DNA of 64,000 bases from Varroa destructor. Its lineage: Eukaryota > Arthropoda > Arachnida > Mesostigmata > Varroidae. Below, in pieces: positions 1-13,877 of the stretch (the stretch's first letter is position 1; every line of letters begins with the position of its first letter). The notes under the pieces are model-generated. The model saw only the letters and a list, made by a program, of their open reading frames with translations. It searched no databases and was not told the DNA's origin. The stretch lies in assembly GCF_002443255.2 (NCBI RefSeq), contig NW_019211454.1:52146118-52210117 (forward strand), written 5' to 3'. A program made the position numbers and the translations under genes.

Positions 1-1140
1 AGTCAGCGTGCCCTCAAAAAGAATGGTCTAATCACCTACTTAAAATTCCGCTCTTAACTGTAACCCCTGGTAAGCCTGCATGACCTTTATAGCATGTGGA
101 TTTATAGTTGCCCAGTTTCTACAACCGCGTTGATTTATTGTGGTATTTTAGCTGAAGATAACTTTATCGCTTCAAGTTTCCCTCCATGATAACTGTGTAT
201 TAATTTTTTCAAGTAACGTTCAAAACTGCTTCCGTCGCTTTGGAGTACGTGTCATTATAATTTTTCCTTTCATAGGTCCTCAAAGAGAGAAACAGTTGAT
301 TTACTAATGCCAAGCTTACGTGACTGCTTTGCAGGTTTTCGGGATGATCCGCCACATCTTTCCAGTGCTTTCTTTAGTCTGGTAAAGCTTACTGACGCTG
401 GAAGCGTTGCCTATGAAACAGCCTAAAGCATATCTGTTTCGAACCTGATTTTCATTCAATTAGCTGTCGCGTAGGTGGATCTACTTCGAACTTCCTGTAT
501 ATTGTCCTTGTACTTTAGCCAGACTTTGATACCTTCAATAGAATTTTCGAAGAAGTTTTTTGTCCAAGAATTAATCTTGGTCTGCTACTTGTTTAATTAA
601 TAACGCCCGGAAAATAAAAAGACTAGGAAAAAATTAAGATCCGTTGACAAATCTACATATCATTGAATATAATATCTGAATCTTAAACACATCGAGGAAG
701 TATTTGGTCCTTCTAGAGTCATGGGCCGGATAAGGGCATATCAATGGAAAATATTTAGTTGTCTGTTTACGAATAGGCAGATGATCGTTGCAAAGAACTC
801 ATTGAGAGACTAAAACTTCGTGCGATGTGTGTTTTCTGCTCACAAGAGGGCTAAAGTCGAAAGGAAAAAGTAATTTAGTTAAAGGGTTAGAGCTTATGTA
901 TTTTATATTTGGTTTATTTCTGAATTTTTCCAGTGGAACATAGCTTCATCTTTTGATTAGAGTTTGCTTTAATTATTGAATTGAATTAAATTGACCAAGG
1001 TATGTTTTTGAATTAGCTGATTCATATCTCATTTTACTTTCTATAATATTATTGACATAAAATCTGTGACACGACCACTTTTCGTAGAGCAAGTATCTAG
1101 TCACGAAACATGCACGCACCGTACAACACGACGCGTCTCC

Positions 1141-1155
1141 TATATATATATATAT
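1141..1155. repeat. TA dinucleotide run
   Basis: Short uninterrupted (TA)n microsatellite in non-coding DNA. Confidence 0.8.
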
Positions 1156-1602
1156 TGAGATACAATTAATGACTATCGCTACGAGCAGGCCGCACAACAA
1201 GGTCTGTTAGCGTTCAGTCACTCGATTCGATTAAAGCCATTTGCTGTTTTGGACTCTTCCTTTCTGCGGCTTACGAAACTCTATTCTAAATAGCTAGTGC
1301 CACATATGCAGAGGCAGTATCGAGGGTCTGCTTTGATGGGGAATCATACGATTTTTTCTGATATTCTTGTGGCTGTGTTGGCCCTCCCTTCAAGGTGATG
1401 TAAGGTGACAAACGGATGATTTGATCGATTCATTAGTTGGCGGTAGGCATCTACTAGATATCGATATTACATAAGGTATTTGGTATAAATTGTAGACCTC
1501 GACCCCAAAAAGAAAAAGCCAAGGAAAATTAACCGACTAATTGCTAATTGGTGTACCATTTAAAAAAACTCGATTCTCTTTAAATTTTCTCTAAGGTCAT
1601 TC

Positions 1603-1652
1603 TTGAGACTATTGTATGAACAAATCTAGGTATGTTCGCACAATAGTCTCAA
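1603..1652. repeat. Inverted repeat, 13-bp perfect arms
   Basis: TTGAGACTATTGT at 1603-1615 is exactly complementary to ACAATAGTCTCAA at 1640-1652. The 24-nt spacer contains a further GAAC/GTTC pairing at 1618-1621 and 1634-1637, so the stem could extend inward past a small internal loop. No coding context. Confidence 0.8.
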
Positions 1653-4630
1653 AAACAAAAAAATGTCTCAACTCAAAAATGGCATCTGAGTAAATATCAC
1701 CAGATCCTCTAAGGTAGCCAGAAAGCATGTTTATCATAAACGTAACGCCTTTGTTTCTTTTTTTCTGTCTCAAACATCATCGAACGTCTGTCTATATCGT
1801 GGTCTTCAGCCGTAAAATGTCTATACTTTTTATTGCCTTATAGACGGTCACGCAGTCTTTTGAGAACGGCGAAACGCTTATTTTGCATACGTAAAGTAAA
1901 CATTATGAGCGACAACTTGCTTGATCTAGAACTGCTTATTTCCGCGAATTTGTAATCCTATTTCGAAGCAGTAATCTTCAAACGTTGCTGAATCAATAAA
2001 TTGCGTGAATTGCTTGAGACGTCCCTTTTAAAGCAGCGATCCAGCAGCGGTATACATCAATGGGGGACCCTATCGGGGCGACAGTGCATTTTTTAACCAC
2101 CACACATTTTACATATCTAATTTTTTTTCACAGAAAATGGTTATCGTTTTTAAAAACATTAGCGATAATCGATACAGCTGCGCCTCCTAGCTTTGAAACC
2201 AGGAACTATTCTTTCATGAGCCGTTTACCAACATTGATTCGCTGTTTTTGTGTTTGATTTTAATTTATAATCCTGAATGGAAAACGCTGCATATAGCGTG
2301 GTTATAGGGATCTGTGTCTTTTTTGTGAGTGGATATTTTCCTTATTATACTACTTAGCTACCACTTAGGTTATGCTACTTACCTGCTATTCTAAACCACA
2401 TCTACCTCTCTATCCTAGAAAATGCCTTCGGTAGCCTGTTTGTGTAACCCAAAACAGCCCCTCAAGACGGTTCAGGCCTGAATTTCATAAAGACCGATAG
2501 AATGAATACTTTTTCTCTAGGGAGAGTTTCCATTCCATCTAGCCTAAGGTTAATTTGGGAATTTTGGCAATTTTCTCGATAATCGTAATAATATATTTAT
2601 GGACTATACCAGTTAATTTTTTCACAAAGCAGTTTTTCCTTCTACTGGGAGAGGCATTCTGCTTTAGTTTATTTACGGAATGCTAGACAGGACAATCGCG
2701 GTGAATTCATTTGTGTTTCTTTTAGATTCAAATCTAGATAGTATAAATATCTGTTTCCGAGCGGTGGACTTTATTGAAATTAGAAAACAGAAGAAATATA
2801 ATAGATTTTAATATTGATTCAGTTGGCGAACGAAAGTCGTTGTTAAAGGACGTGGGACTGGGTTAAATAGTGTAGCCCAGAATCGTCGCGTGTACGGCTC
2901 AAAGTTAATTTAGGGTTATGTGGCTTTACGGTGGTAGTTTTAAAATCGAGCTCTTTTCAGCAGAGTACGCACAATACATGAAAAGATTAATGATAAATAA
3001 GTAGAAAGTCGGAATTATTCCGGCAAGGTAACCAATCACAGTTTAATAAAATAACTGCACCGCTAACGGGGTCACTGGCCCTAGGTAAGACTAGATTAAA
3101 GTAACATGGTCCATCAAACCAGAGGCCTGTAGCGGGATATTTGAATTAGCCTCACAAGATTTCATGAAAATTGAGACTGGATGTTTGGAACAGAGCAACA
3201 ATTCATACTTTGCTAAGTGTAGTACTAGTCGAATCTTTTCCTTGCTGATGGTATCTATCCGTCTACAGGGTCTGTTGTTGAAAATCGGCTCCATTTTATT
3301 TTGTTTGAAATCTTTTATAGATGTATATAGGAATGTTGTGGCGGCTAATTTTTGTGAGAGTATTCCCACAAAATTGTAGTTAAATATTTACATAGAGGTC
3401 TACATAGAGGTATTTTTTGCTTATTAATATATAGGTGAGCTGAGTAAAATTGGCATTCGTATTCCTACACCTAAAACGAATATGTCGGCATAAAGATGGC
3501 GAAAAACTATCTGTAACATGCTTTTCCCATATAGCAATGAGGGCAAAATTGCTAAAGTAATTTGGAATGAATTTCTAATACATATCAATTGGAAAGTTGA
3601 AGCGGCTGATATAGTGGCCATATTGATAATACAATTTATCCCAAATATATTTTAGATTTTATGGAGAAACGTCAGAATATCGAAACGTTCTTTTTTCTAT
3701 GCAATGAACCACTTCCTTGGCGCTTTTACCCTGATGTCAATCGATGGGCCTCGACAGGCCGAGAAAACAATGTAGTACTTCTTCCTTTATACAGGATGGG
3801 TATTTTGACATGAAGAGACCCCCAAAACTGAATGTGGAGGCTGTTTTGCTTATGTAACACTGAGACAAACATGGAGATCTATGTAAACGATCTTCCTTTT
3901 TATTACTAATTAAAAAGTCTGCCTAAGCTTGCATGAAATATCTTCCCTATGAGTTGTTCCTATACTTAAATCTTACTTCACAATGATGTTTGTTTTCGAG
4001 GCCAGTGGCCCAGTTATTTCTGTCGACGCTCCAGGAGAAATAAATAAAGCCGTCTCGACCAATTCAGTCCTTGGGTAAAAATAAAGAGAAATTAAAAAGG
4101 ACAATGTCAACTAACCGCTACCGGTACAGAGTAGCAATGCGCTTGTATCAAAAAATCCATACCTATGGACACCCTTTGAAATGCACTAACATACGATTAA
4201 ACGAAGTTTATGTCAAAAACCCCTAGCTTTATTGGACATCGGCAAATTTAACATTGTTGAATCACACTGCGCGAAAATGCTGTGCTTAAACAAGATTTTA
4301 TGACGCAATGTGTCGACTTCATCTGTTAGCCAGTATTATTCCGAAAACCTGATTAACTATAATAAAGTAAAATTTGCATTGAACGATGCTCCGAAAATAT
4401 GGAAGCGTTCTTGCCGCGAACGCTCGCAAAGGATGAGTCACCCTGGTAGATCCGTATTTGATTTCAAGAAGACAGCGTTTGCCCTCATGGCTAGACGCCG
4501 AAAAACTTGAATGTGCCCACAAAGTAATTCCAGTGGCAACCGGAAACGACGCCGAGAACCATGCCTTCAATCTTGGTGAAATCATTGAGTGCGCAGTACG
4601 GTCACCTCGTCCGAACACACAAATCATCGT

Positions 4631-4784
4631 TTGACGGTACTTGTCACTTGGCTTGAAAAACGTAAAACTTTTCAAAATAAACCGAACGCTAGTTTCCTAG
4701 GTGCAGCTTGACGGTACTTGTCACTTGGCTTGAAAAACGTAAAACTTTTCAAAATAAACCGAACGCTAGTTTCCTAGGTGCAGC
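4631..4784. repeat. 77-bp perfect tandem duplication
   Basis: The segment 4631-4707, beginning TTGACGGTACTTGTC and ending CCTAGGTGCAGC, is repeated without visible change at 4708-4784. The perfect identity suggests a recent duplication. No gene is recognised across it. Confidence 0.9.
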
Positions 4785-5028
4785 CTTCGAGGCAATATGT
4801 CCAATTTACTCTACAAGGTACAAGGGTAACGTGAATAGAAAGGAGCGCTCAACAACTATGGCATGTAAGACTCTTCTGGTAGATGCTAATTAATGGACGG
4901 GAATTACGCATACATTCATGTATGATGTATTCATGAAGTTTAAAACAGTATTTGACTTCGTGCCTAGGTATGCGGTATTGGCGACATCCGCGAAGCTTTA
5001 GTAGGAGTGACGCGTCAAAAAAATAAAA

Positions 5029-5186
5029 CCACGATCAGCGACAGAGGTTCTAAAGTGCCACCGTTACTTCAAATCTCCGCATTGATACAGGAAGATCTAT
5101 CAAGAAAGAGGACCACGATCGGCGATGGAGTTTCTAAATTGTCACCGTTACTTCAAATCTCCGCATTGATACAGGAAAATCTATAA
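5029..5186. repeat. Imperfect tandem duplication, period 84 bp
   Basis: A unit beginning CCACGATC and containing CACCGTTACTTCAAATCTCC and GCATTGATACAGGAA occurs at about 5029-5103 and again at about 5113-5186, with scattered substitutions near each start. It is older than the neighbouring 77-bp duplication. No coding function is seen. Confidence 0.85.
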
Positions 5187-8100
5187 CCGTTTCTTCTCTC
5201 TCTGTTGAGGGACCTGCTCGAGAAGATTCAAAAAACTAAAAACATTGTGAAAATGTTTCTCTACAGGAGACGACCCAGTTGAACACGGCAATAGTAAATT
5301 TCAGATACAGCAAGTCCTTGCTAGGTTGCAAATAGACGTTACGGAACTCGAGTTAGTGGTTCTCGGAAGCTAAGCTGGAAGTCTGAACGGAGGGGCAGAC
5401 TGGCAGAAGATACGCTACTACTGGCGGGCACGCCCTTATGCGATCATACACTAGAGATATGGGGTACGTCCCTATGCGATCCCTCGCATAAGCCTTAGAT
5501 ATCACGGCGCACGATCCCCTCAGGTAGACTCTCTAGGAAGCCTTGCACGGTTACCATGTTCTAAGATCAATGTGACGCATTTTGTACCATCGCGTGCCAA
5601 ACCTTGTACAAATATAATTCTACTTGTTTCACCGTACGTACGTTTGTATCTCGCTGATGCAAAGAAAAGATGAATAAGACTCGTATGTATAATTCTTCGA
5701 ACATTTTACAAAATGTTATTCGTTTAGTCAAGTAATGAAAGGCGCCAACGTGGCAGCTTATCTGAACTTACAACTTGCAACCAAAGGAAAATCCGCTGAC
5801 CATTCGTATGAAGAATATAGACCCCAGAGCTGTGTAACGGCAAACAAAAAAATGTATCTATTTTAGTTTTGCTTGTGTCTCATTATTATCAGTTTTATCT
5901 TGTTGTTCATTGTCACATTCAAGCGCCGCATCATGGTCATGCTTTCGGTCTTATAGAACGCATCCTACTACGCCAACGTCAATTTCCTATTACAAACGTT
6001 CTTTGTTGGATCGTTGTCAATGATACATTGTCCTAGCATAAAAAGGCTTCCGAAAACGTAAGGTATTCTTTAAATAAAACAATGAAACTGTAATACTAGC
6101 AACTTTCAGAATTAAATCTTGGGAAAAAAACTTGAAACTCACTTATTCGTAAGTCTACAAACAGACAACTGCGTTAATTCATACATGTACGGCCTTGACA
6201 GGGGGCAAAAACCCGATGCTCGGTAACGTTGCTTCTGTACCAACAGCAAAAAAATCAGATCAGATCGGAGAGTCAAGATGTCTATTTGCGAAACCGTTGC
6301 TCTTGTCCGGGCTAATGTGACGTTTGATGAAACCAGAATTAGGCTCTCTCCACACAGAGTGGTAGCAATCAGAGTAGCTCCATCGTACTGAACGATCTCC
6401 GCGAAAGTCAGCCTTGGTGTTCGATAAATTTCGTCCTGGAGCCTACTGGTTAAAGAAAGAGCCGAGCGTCACTACAGGATAAGCAGGATCTAACAACAGC
6501 ATGAAAGACCACGCTGCGACAATGGAAATACCAATGGAAACGGGCCGCATATCGAGATCGAGCAAAGACATAGGTACGCACCCTTACTCCTATCATCTCC
6601 ACCACGTCCATACGAGAGATTCACGTGTCACACGACTCTAATCGGCTACTGCGCGTTTTAGGTATGTGCTACATCACCTGTTTTGCTGTCAGGAACGTTT
6701 TAATATACTTGTATAGTGATGAAAAAACAGATCACTATAACAATAATGACCACCAACTAAGCTGTTAGTTTAACCTTAATTAATTCAATTAAAAATGAAT
6801 TAACCTAACCTTTGAACACAATTAACCAACATACGTCAAACGCATCTATACTTGCGATACAAGTTGAACATACTCGTCCACGCAATTGAGTTTTCGCACT
6901 GATGATTTATCAGTGCGGGCGATGCCTTGTCTTCTGACCAGAGATTGCGTGGTAACGAGTTTGCCACTAAACCTAAGGAACTGGTGGTCTAGGTGAATCC
7001 AGGCGTAGACACGCTTGATGCTGGAATCTAGCTGTCTCAAGTAACGCCTAAGGTTACAGCTGAGGTTCCGAGTGTAAAACGAAGGAAGCGTTTTCTGGTA
7101 TTTGTATATGTTGATGCCGCGTTGTTCAAAAGAAGACACTAGAAAATGAGAAAAAAATAATCGCCGTCGACTTGCATTTAACCAAATTGATAGTCACGCT
7201 TAATGAAGCCGAACAAACAATTTTCTTTAAAAAAAAAAAAGCATTTCGCCAATTATGTTCTGCGTAGATTCCTAATTCTAGCGACCTAGAAAACATCAGG
7301 CCAATCCAACCGCAAAGGGTCACGTTAAGTGAAAGAAGTCGACGATCCTATACTTACAACAGCTAGAAAGTTGATAAATGGCGACAACTGGCATATGGCA
7401 GCATGAAACTTACAGAGTGTAATGACCAAAAAAGTCACAAGAAACATGCTTAAATCCGAAAAACTACAATGCGAAAGACGATGAACTTATATGAACCCTA
7501 AGGTAGAAGCGGCGTTAGGGAAACTTTGCTAACTTTATCCCTTTTCTTTCTAAAATCTCGGTTGGTGGGTAGTCGTTTTGCTCTACGCGACCTTCAGCAA
7601 ACGAAAATCATTGTCAAAATAGGCAGGGATCAAACGAACATACAGAATGTGAGGCAATGACTCTAGATGTGAAGCTTACCAGTACATACTTCCATATTAC
7701 GTACTTTCAAGAATGAAGTGTGGAAAAACACTTTTCTTCCATGTCCGACGCGGAAAGGGGCACGTCAGAGCTGGCTCATTAAACATCTGCCAGTGGAATG
7801 ATGAAATGTACAGTCGTGTCCGATAAGGCGTTGGAAAAGGGTTTAACTTTTCCTGAAGAAGATGCGAGGAAAAGAGGGAGATAGAAATACACAATGGGCT
7901 TAGCACAAAGAAAACAAATAAGGAGGAGAATACTTACGCTTTCTTGAGGTAAACCGCTAAGCCACACAAATTAACGTAAACACCTCTGTTGAAACTATAT
8001 TACGATATAAGCGAGTAGTTCTAATGCGTATGCCGATGTAAAAGGATAAATTAGTTAATGGCGAAACAAGACCGGAACAGAGCCCGCAGGACCGTCTGGT

Positions 8101-11100
8101 GTTATATTAAAATGAACGCTATCAATCGACATAGTTAGTGATATACACTATTACTCAGACGGCAAACTCGAGCGCATTTATGTTCCCTACTTTTTGTATG
8201 GATATCTGCATAACGCCTGTGTCCGTCGAGTACGATACGTGCGTCAAGCTAAAGAAGCTTTTCGGTGCTTCTAATCTACCGACTCAACAAACCGGATCTA
8301 GAAGTCATTTTTTATGTCCTATGTACACTAAAAACGTACATTAGCGTTCGACAGTCTTGATGCCTAAAAGCTGGCAAAATCATTATCTGTTCAGGCATAC
8401 TGACTTGCCATATTATTATATGATATTATTGGCCATTGGACACATTAAGCAACAGTAGCTTTCCTCCGCTCTCGGAAAAAACGAATATTTGACAAGGCTC
8501 GTGACTGCATTTTAAATTCACAAATTTTTCGCTTGTTGACGGTTTTCTCGTCGTAAGGGGCCTCGTCAATTTCTTAATCCTGTCCGTCTGGATGGTTTCC
8601 AGGGTGATCTTCATTACGATCCGCAGTTGAATAATGATGTTTGTATGAGATAGTGATACGATCATCTAGTCGCCCTTCGTAAGTCGTAAGTGGCAATAGG
8701 TTAACATCACGATTCAAGCGAATTGTATATCCCGTCAGCTGGACAATATCAGGGCACCAATTCAGATGTAGCAAAGGCAATATTATACCTGGCAGGTAGC
8801 AATACCTGATCATATCTTCCCGGCTGGTAAGTAAACACCAGGTATTTACATTCACGTTTCAAGAAATAATCATTTTGAACATTCTTACGTTAGTAAGGTC
8901 TTTTTTGCGCGGCAAGCGCGAATGACGGTGCATCTGGTATGACAGATGGCCAGACTGAGCGAAGCGTTTTCGACAATGCTTTGACGCTATTATGAAGTCT
9001 GATATGATTGATGAGGCTACGTGAGCAACCTTAGACTTCGACCGCACTCACGGGGGCGCACGCCTGTGATTTTGACAGCGCGAAAAAGCATAGTGATTTT
9101 GTTTACCTGTCTGTACACGTTACATTTCCACATGAATTTGCATAGATAGCCAATTCACGGGCAGACAGATCGGGACTGCACAATATAAACCTAATGCACG
9201 TCGTGCATCTATCCGTGCGGATACAGACGCTTCTAATGATTATTATCCATAGAACAAAAAGGGAAACCCCTCGACTTGTTTTCGATAGATGTCCGTGGTA
9301 AGCCGGTTTTTTAATGCGTAGCTCTTAACGAGGTAATTAATTACATAATATATTACGTGAACATGGTGAATAGCACAGTGGGCGACAAGAGGAGCACGTA
9401 TGGTGATCCTGAAGTGTGTAAATTTACGAACAAGAGTAAAATGATTCTGGACATCGGCTGTCGTAAAGACAGAATTGGCATTGGTCGCCTCAGAATCGTA
9501 TTACCGAGATCGAGTCGCTCGTGGCTTCGGATATGTCCGCTTTGTCTGAAACGGCGCTCGCAGTAGCGGTACCCATAGAGTCATGAGACACTCAGTGTCC
9601 CGTTTATGAACCGCTTGTGAGGTAGCTGAAGTTCATAGGACCGCTGGCATTTGAACAGCTTTTGAAGTAACGGATTATAAACAGTTTACAAGGTTGCGTC
9701 GATAGTTGTTCCGCGAATATACTCTTAATAATAATAATGACAACTTTCATTATATTAGGTTATTGATAGCTAGAGATAAAATTGTATATTGTTGAAAATC
9801 TTTTTTTCGGATGCCCCATCAGGGGTCGTTCAGAATATCTTGTGAATTTGATTTTATGCGATTGCAGAGAAAAATCCAGTTTATATATTGCTTATAAAAA
9901 TCGTTATGTTTACATAGCCAAGACGATTTTGTTGATTTATGCTATAGTGTTTAATAGTGTTAATATCGGAATACACAATATTAATGCCTGGATGGTTTAA
10001 TGCCTTTTGTTTCGAGTGGTCAATAAAGCGCCAAGTGTCACGATAATGCTAGTTCGGTGATGGGTAGCACATGTTGAAAATAAAAATGGCAATATATGAG
10101 CAACAACAATCAATACATGGAAAAATACTAACTTGCGAGGGAAAATACGCTTTTTGCACGTAATACAACGCTAACGTGTCCTGGTTAGAATGAAAACGTT
10201 ACTGAAATAGCACCAATAGAAACCAGCGGCAAATCACCTGTTTACTAGACTTTTATGCAACTAGAAACGCATTAGCGACCAATCTGAGTGTTGCACGTAT
10301 CTGCACGGACTCGTAAGTGATCTAAAAGGCGACCATTTTGGGCAATTCTCTATGTCACACGTTACATTCATAAGCCTTACCTTGGCCAGTCATATTTATC
10401 GCGACGGCTGATGTGTTTACTTTGGCGGTATTTGACAGATAAGAGGCCTTCCTTGCTGCGACAACAGCGAACGCAGCTATATAAGCTTGGTGTCAAAAGA
10501 CATAAATGATGCGGCGGAAGTGATTAAGGATACGAGCGGTGAACTGATTTATGGAACATTTAAAACGTAATAGTGGTTTTTGTTTACTCTTTCGCTTTTC
10601 AAATTTTTTTTGTTTACCAATGCAGAACTATTATACACTGTCGAAAAGCTCTGTTCTTGCTCGTAAGGCCCTTATTCCTTTCATCCCGATCACAAAACTT
10701 GAAATCTCATGTTCGAACTATAAATAGGTATGGTCAGCTCATCTTCGATGTTTGCTGTTTTTTATCGTTAGAGGTCAACAAACTGCTGAAACAACGACAA
10801 CGACGAAGATGGTGTTTACGGTAAAAGTTGAAAGAACAACTCGGAGGTGGCTTGCTACGCCTCAGTATGACATTTTCAGCGCCACTTTATTGGACCCCTT
10901 CCAGTTTACGGTAAACGGCTTTGAACCAGCTTCACAACAATACAATGGTTAGATAAGCCCATATAACTTAAGCATAGAGTCTTTACTGATTTACTGAGTT
11001 TCAGCTGATTTTTGCTGGTGGCGAAAATCAGTGTCCCGAATTAACTTCTCTTTCATACGGTATGCTCGTCCCTAGAATTTGAACTCGAAGAAGGTTTGTG

Positions 11101-11606
11101 TTCTGAAAAAACCCGCAAGGATTTTGCAAGAGCAAGGATATGCTGTCCGGCCTAGGTAGTGCGGCGTCCTTTGGGTCTGTATTTTAAGCAGGATTGACTG
11201 TATATCATCCACCTACTCGTTAGGCTCACCTGCACAGCTAAATGATCCAGTGTAATTTATTTTTTTGCCTGAAGACGAGAATGGACAGATAACGAGTTTT
11301 TTAGAGACACTTTGATCAAATGCTTTCCGTACTCAATAAGCCGGTTGACGACGGGATCTTCTGCCCTCGCCTGCGCTCCATGACAGGTATTTTTGTATAA
11401 GTCGCCGCAAGTTAGTTGTCCTTTCGATGATAGCCAATTATTAGGTGCGCTACTATCGTTTCGAGGAACTTGTGTTGACCAAGGCAACCCATTAGCCTGC
11501 GGTAGGCTGGCACTGTACATAGAACGGGTGGCTTCTAGAAATATTTTTTAAATAGTAGCAAAGGACAGAAGTGGTCCATCGGTGATTCCACAGGTTTCTG
11601 TTGGTT

Positions 11607-11633
11607 AGGTCAGGTCAGGTCAGGTCAGGTCAG
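11607..11633. repeat. Pentanucleotide array (AGGTC)n
   Basis: Five perfect AGGTC units plus two bases. One of three unrelated 5-bp arrays within about 2.3 kb. Confidence 0.9.
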
Positions 11634-11795
11634 ATTTTAATCTTTGATCATAGCCAATATTCCCGATTACTGCTCTCGTCGTGCTTGTAGAAATTAATAT
11701 GTTAAATCGAAAGTCTCCGAAACTATGTCTTTGGTTATCTAGGCTCTTTTCAATATTTCAGCCTATGCAGTTCTGACAGACAGTAGTATCAGCAG

Positions 11796-11848
11796 AGTAT
11801 AGTATAGTATAGTATAGCATAGCATAGTATAGTATAGTATGGTATAGT
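11796..11848. repeat. Pentanucleotide array (AGTAT)n
   Basis: About ten to eleven AGTAT units, with AGCAT variants in the middle and a GGTAT near the end. The interspersed variants suggest an ageing array. Confidence 0.9.
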
Positions 11849-12860
11849 TATAAAACGCTAGAAGCTTTTGGGATGTATAAAATCGGCTTAATGGAACATA
11901 CGAGGCATTAATCAATATTTGGATTTTAGGTGATAGACAGAGCTAAATCAACGGCATCACAAACCTCGCAATGCATTAATAGACGCTACGTTTTTCAAGA
12001 AACTCCATTGGGGGAGGCGACAAGCTTGTACATAAAGTAAATAAAATTGTAAAACAAGAAAAAAAGAACACATTTACCCATTCCTTTCGCAAGATGAGCG
12101 ATGTGTTCAAGGTAGAGGGCTATCCTTGTTCAGGCATATGTGTCTCAGTAATCAAAAATATGGTTACAGAAAATATTCACATACAGGGTATAAATCGTGT
12201 ATTTTCGCACGAAGTAAAAAGGAAAAGCGCTGTACCGAGCTTCACAAATAAATAGTGGATTCTAGGTTTTTCAGCACGCGATCGTCTACCATTAGAGACA
12301 TCTGAACAAAAAGCACGAAGTTAAAGTCCTACGCTAGAAATAATTAAAAAAAAAAATCATAGCATAATGAATTTAAATACACTTAAGATATATGCGGACA
12401 GAGGCACGATTTATGCTAAGTAATCCATAACAAAAGAATTAATTTATTAGATGGACGTTTCGGGTCCAAACGTAAAGAACTGAATTCTGATACCGAGGTA
12501 CTGCCTAATCTACGCATGTCAAACGGAACAGCCACACGCTGAAGATGTGCATTGTTCGCATGAAACAGCAACAAATGGCGGCAAAACTTCAGCTTTGAAT
12601 TTGCGGGTCTGTAAAATAACGTTAAAACACGATGTAGCAAAAGGGCGACGTTCGGACAAGGACAGTAAGATGATAGATTGTATTACGATACATTGTTGGG
12701 TCCGCAGACGATTTCTCTGCAAGCAGTGATGTTCAAGACCGATCCATCTGCTCGTCCATCTCGGTCAAGCCCCCAATTCACCGTCATCAATCTGTATCGA
12801 GGAAATGGCAGGACGTTCGAGTTCAATATCTCGTACGTACATATCTTCATTAAAATTCAT

Positions 12861-12902
12861 TCCGATAAAAACATTTAGCTTTGCCTAAATGTTTTTATCG
12901 GA
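12861..12902. repeat. Perfect hairpin, 18-bp stem
   Basis: TCCGATAAAAACATTTAG at 12861-12878 is fully complementary to the sequence at 12885-12902, with a 6-nt loop CTTTGC. No run of T or coding neighbour suggests a terminator. It may be a fossil of a small inverted-repeat transposon or a structured RNA. Confidence 0.85.
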
Positions 12903-13847
12903 GTATGCCCGTCAGAAAGGTACATTTGTGAAATTAATTAACAAAGTAATAATCTAACGTGATTAGGGTTACAAGTTTCGTGGATGGACCCGGAAGCCCA
13001 TTATTTTTGTTTTAAAGGAAAACTTTGTAGAAGATCTTCAAAAAAGTCTGAGCGAATCTGACGTACCTCGGAGAACTGGTATGGACAGATACGTCATAGC
13101 GTTGTCACAAAACAGAAAAGAATTAACCGTCCACTATATGAGACTCTCGGTCCGTATGGCCGGCGGTGATGAAGCACAAGCAAAAACGCAAACTTAGGAC
13201 GAATGTGCCTTTTTTATAGCGCCCTTAGTTGCATTCTCTTGCCGTAAACCATCGACTCAAAGAAGACGCAAAAGATCTGAGTTAGTAAGTATGATTGGAG
13301 TCGCGACGAAAATATTACCAATCTACAGTTTTTGTCGCTCAAACTCATTTTGCAAAACGTAATATAACTTTGGCTTATGCTGCCCAATGTTGCCCACTGG
13401 AAAGGCCAGTATCCGAATCAAGGCTGTATATCTATTTTAGGTAACCAATCTTTTTCATGTATTGGTTTATATTAATTCATCTGTGTGAAGTGTGCAAAAA
13501 TAAAGACGGCTTATCCTGCAACTCACTGAAAAGTTTCCATTATTAAATTGCGCTGGGGCAAATAAGTTCTCTACTACACTGGTTTACTTATTTTGGACCA
13601 TGATTTGAACGAAATCTTATTTTGCAATTAGCGAGATTTAACCTTATGCTCGAGCAGTTACCACCAGAAGAATCATTCAGTTAATATGTATTGAATCTGC
13701 GATTATATTTCTAATATCGAAAATAGACCTCATCAGATCGACTATTTGCTACAGTCGACGCCTACCTTCAGTGGTCTTCGGTAATCCACAGTGATGTATC
13801 CAAAGTGCACATAATTTTTTGCGAGGAAGTTATACTTGATCGTTTTT

Positions 13848-13877
13848 AAGCTAAGCTAAGCTAAGCTAAGCTCAGCT
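13848..13877. repeat. Pentanucleotide array (AAGCT)n
   Basis: Six AAGCT units, the last with one substitution. It lies about 500 bp upstream of the first ABCA exon. Confidence 0.85.

Noticed and set aside
6846..7139. Minus-strand 97-codon frame with basic composition, considered as a transposase fragment.
   Set aside because: No catalytic or HTH motif recognised on reading, and nothing similar in flanking frames.
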